Under the pieces are notes generated by a model, which saw only the letters and a list, made by a program, of their open reading frames with translations, made no database searches and was not told where the DNA came from. A stretch of DNA of 64,000 nucleotides from Cyanocohniella sp. LLY (GTDB lineage: Bacteria > Cyanobacteriota > Cyanobacteriia > Cyanobacteriales > Nostocaceae): NCBI GenBank assembly GCA_022241785.1, contig JAKOMP010000009.1:835-64834 (forward strand), read 5' to 3'. Made by a program: the position numbers and the translations under genes. Within the stretch, counting starts at the first letter, position 1. Each line of letters starts with the position of its first letter. This document shows positions 30,580 through 38,895 of this stretch, in pieces.

Positions 30580-30694
30580 CTGCAAATACTCTCCAATCAT
30601 CAACCAGCATCTCATGTAAAGGTTACTGTTAGGTAGTTTGTAAAAGTCAATAACCAGATTAAAATAAGACTAGATTTCAATAGTTAAGGTAACA

Positions 30695-30919
30695 ATGGAA
30701 GTTTTTCAGATGAAGTCAACTGTTGGTGAGTCAGGAGATTTGCATATTGAGATTCCCACAAAGTTGCCACCCGGACAGGTAAGTATAGTAGTTATATTGA
30801 ATCCTGTTGTCCCAAACAGCGTACTGGAAGCTGATTATGATTTTTCTGATGTCGCCGGAAAGTTAGCCTGGCAGGGGGATGCAGTAGCCATGCAAAGGTT
30901 GCTTAGGGATGAGTGGTAA
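30695..30919 (+). CDS. VapB-like antitoxin
   Basis: 74-residue protein (MEVFQMKSTVGESGDLHIE). The N-terminal half has a swapped-hairpin/AbrB-like look (GDLHIEIPTKLPPGQVSIVVIL) and the C-terminal half is acidic with a Trp-rich tail for toxin binding. It overlaps the PIN toxin gene by 11 bp, which is the main support for its role. It is divergent from thrB. Confidence 0.78.
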   Translation: MEVFQMKSTVGESGDLHIEIPTKLPPGQVSIVVILNPVVPNSVLEADYDFSDVAGKLAWQGDAVAMQRLLRDEW

Positions 30920-31286
30920 TCGTTATTTGCTTGATACAAATGCGGTGGTGGCACTGCTACAAGGTAATTCACAACTACTACAACTGTTGCAAAATGCTGA
31001 TTGGGTGGGAATTTCTGTTATTAGTCAAATTGAATTTTTAGCATTTTCTGGGTTGAGTCAGGAAGATAAGCTAGTTTTTCAGCAATTTTTAAGACGGGTG
31101 GAAGTTGTTAGTTTAATGTCCGGGGATACAGTATTAATTGAACAGGTGATCCAACTTCGCCAACAATATCGCCTAAAATTACCGGATGCAATCATCGCAG
31201 CAATGGCGCTTCAGATCAATGCAAACTTGGTAACTCTAGATCAGGAATTTGCTAAAGTCTCCACACTAAAAGTTATTGGCTGGTAG
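30909..31286 (+). CDS. VapC-type PIN-domain toxin ribonuclease
   Basis: 125 aa with the acidic PIN residues in order: Asp in LLDTNAVVALL (about 8), Glu in SQIEFLAF (about 42), Asp in KLPDAIIAAMAL (about 95) and Asp in VTLDQEF (about 114). VapC proteins cleave tRNA or rRNA and are neutralised by the co-encoded VapB. Translation is probably coupled to the antitoxin through the 11-bp overlap. Confidence 0.92.
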   Translation: MSGNRYLLDTNAVVALLQGNSQLLQLLQNADWVGISVISQIEFLAFSGLSQEDKLVFQQFLRRVEVVSLMSGDTVLIEQVIQLRQQYRLKLPDAIIAAMALQINANLVTLDQEFAKVSTLKVIGW

Positions 31287-31352
31287 CTGGCAAAGTCTTG
31301 CTTGATTTTAGCAGCGTCGCTGATTTGCAATCGTGGTTAGACTAGGCATTGC

Positions 31353-31394
31353 CTAGCCTAATGACTTTTATAAGTTCTCGAAGTTAGCGATCGC
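31353..31394. repeat. 42-bp direct repeat, copy A (duplicate of thrS 3' end)
   Basis: Matches 32007-32048 at 39 of 42 positions, with the last 23 identical. In this copy the sequence GCGATCGCTAA supplies the stop codon of parE in a frame different from that used in thrS. A 20-bp repeat (TTAGACTAGGCATTGCCTAG, 31337-31356) overlaps its left end and recurs at 31884-31903 beyond the antitoxin gene. Confidence 0.85.
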
Positions 31395-31686
31395 TATCAA
31401 GTTGATCTACAAGTCTTTTGCCATAGATCACGGCTGCAATAGTCACAGTATCATCTTGAATTCGATAAATAATTCGATAACTGTATGCCAACTTTTCCCT
31501 AATGTTATCTTCACTAAATTCTGGTGCTACTCGACCTGAAAAGGGCGATTCGTTCAAATGTCGAGTTACATCAAGTATTTCCTGAACCACTGTAGCAGTA
31601 TAAGAAACCGAGTCACGAGATATATATGTAGCGATCGCTTCTACATCTTCTAATGCCTTTTTAGACCAGACTACTTGATCAGCCAT
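31384..31686 (-). CDS. ParE/RelE-family toxin
   Basis: 100 aa (MADQVVWSKKALEDVEAIATYI). The ParE pattern is clear: N-terminal helix hairpin, 'SPFSGRVAPEF', REKLAYSYRIIYRIQDD and VTIAAVIYGKR. ParE toxins poison gyrase while RelE-like ones cut mRNA; the sequence does not settle which. The stop codon lies inside the 42-bp repeat copied from the thrS end. It overlaps the upstream antitoxin by 16 bp. Confidence 0.9.
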   Translation of the reverse strand: MADQVVWSKKALEDVEAIATYISRDSVSYTATVVQEILDVTRHLNESPFSGRVAPEFSEDNIREKLAYSYRIIYRIQDDTVTIAAVIYGKRLVDQLDSDR

Positions 31687-31859
31687 TTGCTCAAAAGTTC
31701 TTTAGCTTCTTGTTGGCTAATGGTTTTTTCTGTATCAGCTACTCCCAGTCCATGACGAACCTTCTCGATAACATATAAATGATACTGGATATCTTCAATG
31801 GAGAAATCATCTGGTAGTTGCTGCAAAAGAGATTGTACTTGTGCTTTTGTGGTAATCAT
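31671..31859 (-). CDS. Antitoxin of the ParE-type pair, 62 aa
   Basis: Small helical, acidic protein (MITTKAQVQSLLQQLPDDFS) typical of cyanobacterial partners of ParE-type toxins; the LPDDFSIEDIQYHLYVIEKV segment is a recognisable family core. It is translated first, and the toxin start lies within its 3' end, fitting coupled expression. Confidence 0.8.
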   Translation of the reverse strand: MITTKAQVQSLLQQLPDDFSIEDIQYHLYVIEKVRHGLGVADTEKTISQQEAKELLSKWLIK

Positions 31860-31963
31860 AGGCTGTTTTAGTAATTTAGTTTTTTAGACTAGGCAATGCC
31901 TAGTACAGCACGGCGTAAATAGGCATACCATTTGAAATCGTCAAATAGCCTGTTTGATAAGCT

Positions 31964-32012
31964 TTTTGACTTTTGACTTTTGACTTTTGACTTCCGCGCA
32001 GCGGTACTAGCC
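31964..32012 (-). repeat. Dispersed intergenic repeat, copy 2
   Basis: On the minus strand this reads GGCTAGTACCGCTGCGCGG followed by four GTCAAAA-type heptamers, the same layout as copy 1 at 13570-13606. It fills the gap between thrS and the parDE pair. Confidence 0.7.
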
Positions 32013-32048
32013 TGATGACATTTAAAAGTTCTCGAAGTTAGCGATCGC
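32007..32048. repeat. 42-bp direct repeat, copy B (native thrS 3' end)
   Basis: Contains the last eight codons of thrS (AIANFENF plus stop on the minus strand) and 15 bp of flanking DNA. Its duplicate is copy A at 31353-31394. Confidence 0.85.
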
Positions 32049-33866
32049 CTGCTTCATTTTATCTACCACCTCATCTACAGGTATCGCGCCCAACTCCCCA
32101 GAAGCACGGGTACGGATACTTAAACTATTAGATTCTACCTCTTTAGCGCCTACTACCGCCATTACAGGTATTTTTTGCTTCTCAGCATTGCGGATTAATT
32201 TACCCAGGCGATCGCCACTAGTATCGACTTCGGCACGGATACCCGCAGCTACCATTTTCGCCGCTACTTCTTTGGTATAATCCAATTGGGCTTCTCCTAC
32301 TGGTAATAATCTGGCTTGCACTGGCGCTAACCACAAGGGGAAATCACCAGCGTACTCTTCAATCAAAATCCCAATTAGCCGTTCTAGGGAACCGAACGGC
32401 GCACGGTGAATCATCACAGGACGTTGGCGAGAACCATCTTCAGCTACATATTCCAAATCAAAGCGTTCTGGTAAGTTGTAATCTACCTGGACAGTACCTA
32501 ATTGCCATTCCCGTTCTAAAGCATCACTGAAGATAAAGTCTAGTTTGGGGCCATAAAACGCCGCTTCCCCAATCCCTTCAAAGTAATTCATTCCCAATTT
32601 TTCCACAGCACGACGAATCGCGCCTTCGGCTTTATCCCAAATTTCATCAGAACCAATATACTTATCACTGTTTGGATCTCGGAAACTGAGTCTAGCCTTA
32701 AAGTTCTTCAGTTGCAGACTTTTGAACACCGACAAAATCAAATCTACAACGTTGAGAAATTCGTTGTCTAGCTGTTCTGGAGTCACAAACAGGTGGGAAT
32801 CATCTACGGTAAAACCGCGTACCCTGGTTAAACCGCCTAATTCACCAGATTGTTCGTAGCGGTAAACAGTACCAAATTCCGCCAATCTGATGGGTAATTC
32901 CCGATAGGAACGTAATTCACTCTTGTATATTTGGATGTGAAACGGACAATTCATCGGCTTGAGAACGAAGCCTTGTTCTAGTGCGGCGGCTTCCTCGTCA
33001 TCCGACATCAAAGGAAACATATCTTCCTTATATTTTTGCCAGTGTCCTGAAGTCTTAAATAAATCTACTCTGGCTATATGTGGTGTCACTACAGGTAAAT
33101 AACCACGTTTTAGCTGTTCCTGCTTAAGAAAGTCTTCTAAAACACTCCGCAACAAAGTACCTTTGGGTGTCCACAAGGGTAAACCCGGCCCCACTTGTTC
33201 GGAAAATATAAATAATCCTAGTTCCTTACCAAGTTTACGGTGGTCACGCCGCAAGGCTTCTTCTTTGCGCCGCTTATACTCAGCCAGTTGTTCAGGACTT
33301 TCCCACGCAGTAGCATAGATGCGCTGTAACTGGGCCTTGGTTTCATCCCCACGCCAATAAGCACCAGCCACACTTTCCAATTCAATAGCTTTGGGGTTTA
33401 ATTCGCTGGTATTTTCCACGTGAGGCCCGGCGCACAAATCCCACCATTCATTTCCCAGATGGTAAATTGTGATTGGTTCTTCTTTGATATCTCCGAGAAT
33501 TTCTAGTTTGTAAGGTTCTTTGATTTCCTGAATCCGTTGTTCGGCTTGTTCTCGGCTGACTTCTTCCCGAATCACCGGCAATTTGCGATTAATAATCTTC
33601 ACCATCTCTTTTTTGATGGCCTTTAGATCATTTTCGCTAAACGGTTCTGGACTATCAAAGTCGTAGTAAAAACCGTTTTCAATCCAGGGGCCGATTGTAA
33701 CTTGCGCCTTGGGAAACAGCTTTTGTACCGCCATTGCCATCACATGGGAAGCTGTATGACGAATCTTTTTTAATTCTTCCGATTCGCTGGTGCGCGGTAA
33801 ATAAATTTTTTCCGGTTGTTCTGACTGACTAAGAGATGAGTTTGGCGACATCGGCTGCTGAACCAT
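32022..33866 (-). CDS. thrS: Threonyl-tRNA synthetase
   Basis: Charges tRNA-Thr. 614 aa. Unlike the roughly 640-residue E. coli enzyme it lacks the N-terminal TGS domain: the editing domain starts almost at once, with HTASH at about 37-41 and DLCAGPHVEN at about 142-150, so the four editing residues (HxxxH and CxxxH) are retained. The class II core follows, with zinc ligands in MNCPFHIQI, RVRGFTVDDSHLF and HRAPFGSLERL. A C-terminal anticodon-binding domain (LLPVGEAQLDYTKEVAAKM) ends the protein. The final codons are part of a 42-bp repeat duplicated downstream of parE. Confidence 0.96.
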   Translation of the reverse strand: MVQQPMSPNSSLSQSEQPEKIYLPRTSESEELKKIRHTASHVMAMAVQKLFPKAQVTIGPWIENGFYYDFDSPEPFSENDLKAIKKEMVKIINRKLPVIREEVSREQAEQRIQEIKEPYKLEILGDIKEEPITIYHLGNEWWDLCAGPHVENTSELNPKAIELESVAGAYWRGDETKAQLQRIYATAWESPEQLAEYKRRKEEALRRDHRKLGKELGLFIFSEQVGPGLPLWTPKGTLLRSVLEDFLKQEQLKRGYLPVVTPHIARVDLFKTSGHWQKYKEDMFPLMSDDEEAAALEQGFVLKPMNCPFHIQIYKSELRSYRELPIRLAEFGTVYRYEQSGELGGLTRVRGFTVDDSHLFVTPEQLDNEFLNVVDLILSVFKSLQLKNFKARLSFRDPNSDKYIGSDEIWDKAEGAIRRAVEKLGMNYFEGIGEAAFYGPKLDFIFSDALEREWQLGTVQVDYNLPERFDLEYVAEDGSRQRPVMIHRAPFGSLERLIGILIEEYAGDFPLWLAPVQARLLPVGEAQLDYTKEVAAKMVAAGIRAEVDTSGDRLGKLIRNAEKQKIPVMAVVGAKEVESNSLSIRTRASGELGAIPVDEVVDKMKQAIANFENF

Positions 33867-34300
33867 TGGCGAAGTGATTGCAAAAAGATAATTTTAGTAG
33901 TTAATGCTAGGAAAAATTTCCTGTACTGCTTCAAATATAACGATTTTGATTACTTTAAATTAAATATTCCCGTTGAATTATTCCTGTTCTCATAAACCTT
34001 AACTGCTGAGGGTAAAATACTTAGCGCCGGACTGGGGGATTATTCACTGTTGGTTTAACTGGTTATCTACAGTAAGCTACGCTAACGCACTGCCGAAAAT
34101 TCTTTGGTTCCATGCTCTGTATAGCTTTTTTCTATGTCGTGAACTTTACACAGAGCTTAATTTAATTCTAAATTTAGTTTATTTCGTAATCATCATTACA
34201 GATTTTTCGACAATCTATCCTTAGAGAGAGCATATAATAATGTTAAATATTGTAAATAACGTTAATATTAGTAGAGGAGTTAGAAATATACTTTTTATTT
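33867..34300. other. Divergent intergenic region, no gene
   Basis: 434 bp between thrS (minus) and the DUF2605 gene (plus). It must hold both promoters. A TATAAT at 34233-34238 could serve the DUF2605 gene, but no -35 at normal spacing is convincing. AT-rich, with no recognised RNA gene or repeat. Confidence 0.45.
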
Positions 34301-34618
34301 ATGCGAGACTCAAATTTACCAGGGGCTGATCTGCTGAAAACGGTATTAGAACCTCTACTAGAGGATTTTCAGTATTGGTTTGCGCGATCGCGTGAATTGT
34401 TAGAAACCGAGCAACTATCGTTTATGAGTCCCGAAGAGCAATCTGCTTTTCTTTTGCGAGTTAAACAAGCGCAAAACGAAGTCAGCACAGCCAAGATGTT
34501 GTTTAACGCCACTGATGGACAAGTCGGGATTGATATGAATACCTTAATGCCCTGGCATCAACTGGTAACGGAATGCTGGAATACTTCAATGAAATTTCGT
34601 CAAGCACGCGAACTGTGA
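34301..34618 (+). CDS. DUF2605 family protein
   Basis: 105-residue soluble, helical protein (LLKTVLEPLLEDFQYWF ... MPWHQLVTECWNTSMKFRQ) that fits the cyanobacteria-specific DUF2605 family. Function unknown. The Trp and acidic residues in the two helices are the conserved parts. The preceding AGAGGAG lies about 20 bases before ATG 34301, rather far. The next gene on the same strand is a DUF2973 protein, a usual companion, which implies a shared role. Confidence 0.78.
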   Translation: MRDSNLPGADLLKTVLEPLLEDFQYWFARSRELLETEQLSFMSPEEQSAFLLRVKQAQNEVSTAKMLFNATDGQVGIDMNTLMPWHQLVTECWNTSMKFRQAREL

Positions 34619-34904
34619 GGGTTAGCTATGGCTGCTTGAATAGCTCAGGCTGATTGGGACAACGAACAGTAAGACATATGTATACAAGTCGCATTGTTCG
34701 GAAAAAATCCTTAACATTATTTTTATTAACAAATAATGTATCCTATGCTACCGTAGTTTGAATAACGGTTAAATTTTTTTCCCATCTAAATATAAACGCA
34801 TCTTGGTAATTAAAAGAAAAGTCCTCGTTGCCACTCAAAATATCAACGAAGTACAGCGTTAAAGTATTAAATTTTAAAAATTGCTGCTCCTGGAGGAAAA
34901 TCTG

Positions 34905-35234
34905 ATGTTACACCTACTTTACATTCTCGCTTTTACAATCCTTGCTGTTATAGCCGTTGCCAACTTAATCCGCAACTTGATCATGTTTAGTTTTGATCGA
35001 GAGCGATCTTATCCAGCTCAATATTCGCCCAGAGGTAATCAGGGTAATGTTGCCTATTTTTCGGCAAAAAAACAGTTTATTCCCCATCCAGAACTATTAG
35101 ATAATGCAGGCAACTTAATTAAAGAACCTCTGTTAGTCATGCGTTCAGTCAACGTTGAAGATGCGCGTCAACAGCTAGACGCTCTTTATGAAGCTTCTCC
35201 AGCACAGAAAAGCGATCGCCAAGAAGAGGCCTAA
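34905..35234 (+). CDS. DUF2973 family membrane protein
   Basis: Start at ATG 34905 because GGAGG lies 8 bases upstream, giving 109 aa. One membrane helix (about 2-26, LHLLYILAFTILAVIAVANLI), then a basic-polar stretch and a conserved C-terminal part (VAYFSAKKQFIPHPELLD, EPLLVMRSVNVEDARQQL). This matches the cyanobacterial DUF2973 family, of unknown function, often next to DUF2605. The 286-bp gap from the DUF2605 gene suggests its own promoter or a processed transcript. Confidence 0.78.
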   Translation: MLHLLYILAFTILAVIAVANLIRNLIMFSFDRERSYPAQYSPRGNQGNVAYFSAKKQFIPHPELLDNAGNLIKEPLLVMRSVNVEDARQQLDALYEASPAQKSDRQEEA

Positions 35235-35306
35235 TATAATTTTAGAATTTGTAGGGTAGAGATTTAGCATAGCTAAACTCCTTAAATTTAACATTTCAGT
35301 ATAAAT

Positions 35307-35350
35307 GAAAGCGATCGCAATTGGCACTTAACAACCAAGCGATCGCTTTC
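35307..35350. terminator. HIP1-built bidirectional hairpin between convergent genes
   Basis: GAAAGCGATCGC (35307-35318) pairs perfectly with GCGATCGCTTTC (35339-35350), with additional TTGG/CCAA pairing inside. It lies between the DUF2973 gene and the convergent K+ channel gene. No long U-tract follows on either strand, so termination is inferred from position. Confidence 0.5.
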
Positions 35351-35406
35351 TAATTCACGCCACCAATGGGTAAGAGTAAAACTATAGTAAAAAATAACCA
35401 TAACCA

Positions 35407-36474
35407 TTATGAGCGATGTCTCGGTCGTCGTAGTTGTTGAGAATTAATTGGCCCTAGAATTTGATTGAGTTTACGCAGTTGTTCAGATGTACCCATACAA
35501 ATTAGCGTGTCTCCTGGGAGTAAAATTGTCTCTCCAGTAGGGCCGCCAATCAAAGTGCCATCCAGCCGCCGAATAGCTAAAACTAATGCCCCAGTTTGCG
35601 ATCGCAGTCTAGCCTTGTGTAAACTTTGACCCACTATCGGACAAACATCTGAGTCAATTAAAAATTGTTCCATGTATAATTCACGACCAGCGCCAGTAAT
35701 CACACCATCCATAAAATCTAATACTTGGGGTCTAAGAGCCGCCGCCGCCATGCGTTTACCCCCTGTAATATAAGGAGAAATCACAGCATCTGCACCACCG
35801 CGCTGTAATTTTTTTAGAGCTTCTTCTGTACTGGCACGGGCGATCGCTCGAATTTTTGGATTAAGTGTTTTTGCTGATAAAACTGTATACAAATTTTCAG
35901 CATCAGATGGCAATGCCGCCACAATACAAGTTGCCCGGTCAACGCCTACTTGTAACAGCGTATCATCCAGTGTGGCATCACCTTGAAAGGCCATATAACC
36001 GGCGGTCTCTATTTCTTGTATAGAATCAAATTCCGAATCAATTACCACAAAATCTACGCCTTCCGCCTGAAATTCCTTGGCAATTTGCCGACCGGTGCGA
36101 CTAAATCCACAGATAATGTAATGCCCTGATAAGGATTCCATTAAACGCCTTTGTTGCTGTATGCGAATTCCTTGCTGAAAGTAGCCTTGAATCAGCGCTT
36201 CTGTAAATCTATTGACAATGTAACCGATATTGATCACACCCAACACAATCAAAGCGATGGTAAATAACCGCCCTCGACTACTGAGCGGGTTTGTTTCGCC
36301 ATATCCTACTGTAGCTAAAGTAATGACTGTCATGTAAGCTGCGTCTTCCCATGACCATCCCTCGACTAACCAATACCACAACGTACCCAAGAGAAAGATG
36401 CCACCAAGGGACATCATTCCTAGCATTAACTCTTTTTGGATCTGTCGATATTTTATCTCAAGAGAGGAATACAC
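35407..36474 (-). CDS. Potassium channel with RCK (TrkA-N/TrkA-C) domains
   Basis: 355 aa. Two membrane helices flank a pore loop with the K+ selectivity filter TLATVGYGETN (TVGYG at 55-59). Then comes an RCK N-domain (HYIICGFSRTGRQIAKEF, about 117-134, NAD-type GxGxxG variant) and an RCK C-domain ending ILLPGDTLICMGTSEQL. This is the MthK-like layout of ligand-gated bacterial K+ channels. Located in the inner or thylakoid membrane. It lies 14 kb from the kdp operon, so no operon link. Confidence 0.92.
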   Translation of the reverse strand: MYSSLEIKYRQIQKELMLGMMSLGGIFLLGTLWYWLVEGWSWEDAAYMTVITLATVGYGETNPLSSRGRLFTIALIVLGVINIGYIVNRFTEALIQGYFQQGIRIQQQRRLMESLSGHYIICGFSRTGRQIAKEFQAEGVDFVVIDSEFDSIQEIETAGYMAFQGDATLDDTLLQVGVDRATCIVAALPSDAENLYTVLSAKTLNPKIRAIARASTEEALKKLQRGGADAVISPYITGGKRMAAAALRPQVLDFMDGVITGAGRELYMEQFLIDSDVCPIVGQSLHKARLRSQTGALVLAIRRLDGTLIGGPTGETILLPGDTLICMGTSEQLRKLNQILGPINSQQLRRPRHRS

Positions 36475-36626
36475 AATTTTTATGCACCACCGCCCAGCCG
36501 TGGCAGGATATTTAACTGCTAACCTATAAAAAAGTATCAGATGTGATAAATAAAAAGTAATTTTTAATAATTTCTAGGAAACTAGTAAGTGAGTATGAGA
36601 TTAAAGATTTATCAGGAGGCGCGGTA

Positions 36627-37910
36627 GTGAGCAGACAAACTCTCATTGAGGAAGTCACCATCCCCCCAAAGTCAAATTCTATGTCATCTAGCCCTTTTGA
36701 CGCCGATAGCTTTAATGAAGCTGTCATGTCAACTTATGCCCGCTTTCCCTTAGCGTTAGATAGAGGTGCCGGATGTCGGGTTTGGGACACCCAAGGCAGA
36801 GAATATCTGGACTTTGTGGCGGGAATTGCCACTTGTACCTTAGGACACGCCCACCCAGCAATGGTAGAAGCTGTGACGCGGCAAATTAAAAAGCTGCATC
36901 ATGTTTCTAATTTGTACTATATTCCCGAACAAGGTGAATTGGCCCAATGGATTATTCAACATTCTTGTGCCGATCGCGTATTTTTCTGCAATTCTGGGGC
37001 TGAGGCTAACGAAGCAGCCATTAAACTGGCACGCAAGTATGCCCACACAGTTTTAGACATTGACAAGCCAATTATTTTAACAGCCAATGCTAGTTTCCAC
37101 GGACGGACTTTAGCAACAGTCACCGCTACGGGACAACCGAAGTATCAAAAATACTTTGATCCTTTAGTTCCTGGTTTTGCATATGTACCATACAACGATA
37201 TTAATGCCATAGAGGAAGCAATTACTGAATTAGATGAAGGTGATTATCGGGTAGCGGCAATTTTAATTGAACCGTTGCAAGGTGAAGGCGGTGTGCGTCC
37301 TGGTGATGTGGCTTACTTCCAAAAACTGCGGCAAATTTGCGATGAAACTGGCGTTTTGTTGATGTTCGACGAAGTGCAAGTGGGTATGGGACGTAGTGGT
37401 AAGTTATGGGGTTATGAACATCTTGGTGTAGAACCAGATATCTTTACCAGCGCCAAAGGTTTAGGTGGTGGTATCCCCATTGGCGCCATGATGAGTAAGA
37501 AATTCTGTGATGTCTTCCAACCAGGAGAACACGCCAGCACCTTTGGTGGTAATCCCTTTGTCTGTGGGGTGGCCCTTGCTGTCTGCCAAACTTTGGAAAC
37601 AGAGAATATTGTGCAGAATGTAGAAGCTAGAGGAGAACAATTACGCGCTGGATTAAATGCCCTCGCCGCAAAGTATCCTAACTACATTACAGAAGTCCGG
37701 GGTTGGGGTTTAATCAATGGGATGGAGTTGCAAGCAGATATTCAGCTAACCGCCGCTGATATTGTGAAAGCAGCTATTGATGAGGGTTTGTTGCTAGTAC
37801 CAGCCGGGCCCAAAGTTGTCCGGTTTGTCCCACCGTTGATTGTCACAGCCGCCGAAATCGATTTGGCATTGCAAGCTGTTGACAAGGCGATCGCTTCTGC
37901 AATCGCTTAG
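36627..37910 (+). CDS. argD: Acetylornithine aminotransferase
   Basis: PLP enzyme of arginine synthesis that converts N-acetylglutamate semialdehyde to N-acetylornithine. Start GTG 36627, with GGAGG 9 bases upstream; ATG 36681 would also be possible. 427 aa. Motifs: FVAGIATCTLGHAHP, FFCNSGAEANEAAIKLARKY, SFHGRTLATV, EPLQGEGGV, LMFDEVQVGMGRSGKLW and TSAKGLGGGIPIGAM, whose Lys binds PLP. Class III aminotransferases are similar among themselves, but the cyanobacterial ArgD pattern is clear. Confidence 0.93.
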   Translation: MSRQTLIEEVTIPPKSNSMSSSPFDADSFNEAVMSTYARFPLALDRGAGCRVWDTQGREYLDFVAGIATCTLGHAHPAMVEAVTRQIKKLHHVSNLYYIPEQGELAQWIIQHSCADRVFFCNSGAEANEAAIKLARKYAHTVLDIDKPIILTANASFHGRTLATVTATGQPKYQKYFDPLVPGFAYVPYNDINAIEEAITELDEGDYRVAAILIEPLQGEGGVRPGDVAYFQKLRQICDETGVLLMFDEVQVGMGRSGKLWGYEHLGVEPDIFTSAKGLGGGIPIGAMMSKKFCDVFQPGEHASTFGGNPFVCGVALAVCQTLETENIVQNVEARGEQLRAGLNALAAKYPNYITEVRGWGLINGMELQADIQLTAADIVKAAIDEGLLLVPAGPKVVRFVPPLIVTAAEIDLALQAVDKAIASAIA

Positions 37911-37917
37911 TTCATAA

Positions 37918-38059
37918 GTCCAGTAGTAGACTGACACAGCTAAAATGTTGGATGACATTTATCTTGTGGGATGGGCGTCTCGCCCGTCCGATGCAGGCAA
38001 GATGCCCGCACTACAAGAGTTATATCCATTACACCATTTTAGGCTTGTCAGTCCAGTAG
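37918..38059. repeat. Candidate small mobile element with imperfect terminal inverted repeats
   Basis: Left terminus GACTGACACAGCTAAAATG (37929-37947); right terminus CATTTTAGGCTTGTCAGTC (38035-38053), which is its reverse complement with a few differences. GTCCAGTAG occurs at 37918-37926 and at 38051-38059. The interior contains a GGGCG/CGCCC hairpin sequence of a family common in Nostoc. No ORF. Looks like a short non-autonomous element, but could be a folded intergenic repeat. Confidence 0.5.
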
Positions 38060-38110
38060 GGTGCGTTATTAGTTGTAACGCACCTTAAATTTATCTGAAG
38101 TTCCAGAAAA

Positions 38111-38842
38111 TTAGTGCATAGTCGCCACATCCACACCATTAGTCTTCAACTGACCATCTTCCATATAAATAATGCGATCAGCTATATCTAAAATGCGGTT
38201 GTCATGGGTAACTAACAATATCGTACAACCTTGTTCTTTAGCAAGTTTCTGCATGAGTTCCACAACATCACGCCCAGATTTCTTATCTAATGCGGCTGTG
38301 GGTTCATCTGCTAAGACAATTTTGGGATGGCTAACCAAAGCACGAGCGATCGCCACCCTTTGTTTTTGTCCTCCTGAGAGATTTTCGGGATAATAATTGA
38401 CGCGATCGCCTAAACCAACTGTTTCTAGCATGGCGATAGCTTTGGCGTTGACATCTTGTTTTAAGTATTCTTCATGCAACTCTAGAGACATGCGTACATT
38501 ATCTTTAGCTGTCAAAAAAGTCATGAGGTTATGCGCTTGAAAAATATAGCCAATTTGGCGGCGTAACCGCGTTAATTGCCCTTTATGAGCGCCACATATT
38601 TCTTGTCCCAAAATTTTTAAACTACCTTCTTGTGCCGAGCGTAGTCCACCCATTAAAGTTAACAAAGTGGTTTTTCCGGAGCCAGAGGGGCCAGTCATAA
38701 TCACAATATCACCAGCATTAATCTCTAAATTAATATCAAATAACACTTGTTTACGCAGATTTCCGCCACCGAAGTAATGATTCAAATTGCTAACAGCAAT
38801 TACTGGTTCTACAGCAGGGATAGATACAGGTTTTTGCAACAT
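38111..38842 (-). CDS. DevA-type ABC transporter ATPase
   Basis: 243 aa ATPase of the MacB/DevA class: Walker A GPSGSGKTTLL (about 52-62), Q-loop YIFQAHNL, signature LSGGQKQRVAIARAL and Walker B ILADEPTAALD. It energises a DevBCA-like exporter encoded just upstream on the same strand (HlyD-type adaptor, DUF2834 protein, DevC permease). Heterocyst DevBCA exports envelope glycolipids through a TolC-like channel. This copy has its own TetR regulator, so a stress- or drug-type substrate is as likely. Confidence 0.92.
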   Translation of the reverse strand: MLQKPVSIPAVEPVIAVSNLNHYFGGGNLRKQVLFDINLEINAGDIVIMTGPSGSGKTTLLTLMGGLRSAQEGSLKILGQEICGAHKGQLTRLRRQIGYIFQAHNLMTFLTAKDNVRMSLELHEEYLKQDVNAKAIAMLETVGLGDRVNYYPENLSGGQKQRVAIARALVSHPKIVLADEPTAALDKKSGRDVVELMQKLAKEQGCTILLVTHDNRILDIADRIIYMEDGQLKTNGVDVATMH

Positions 38843-38895
38843 GAAATTTTAAATGTCAGGGGTTAGAGGTTAGAAGATGAATCAGTAATCAATCT

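Noticed and set aside
37929-38053. Simple terminator of argD
   Set aside because: The inverted repeats are about 90 bp apart with no U-tract, so an intrinsic terminator is unlikely. Treated as a candidate element instead.
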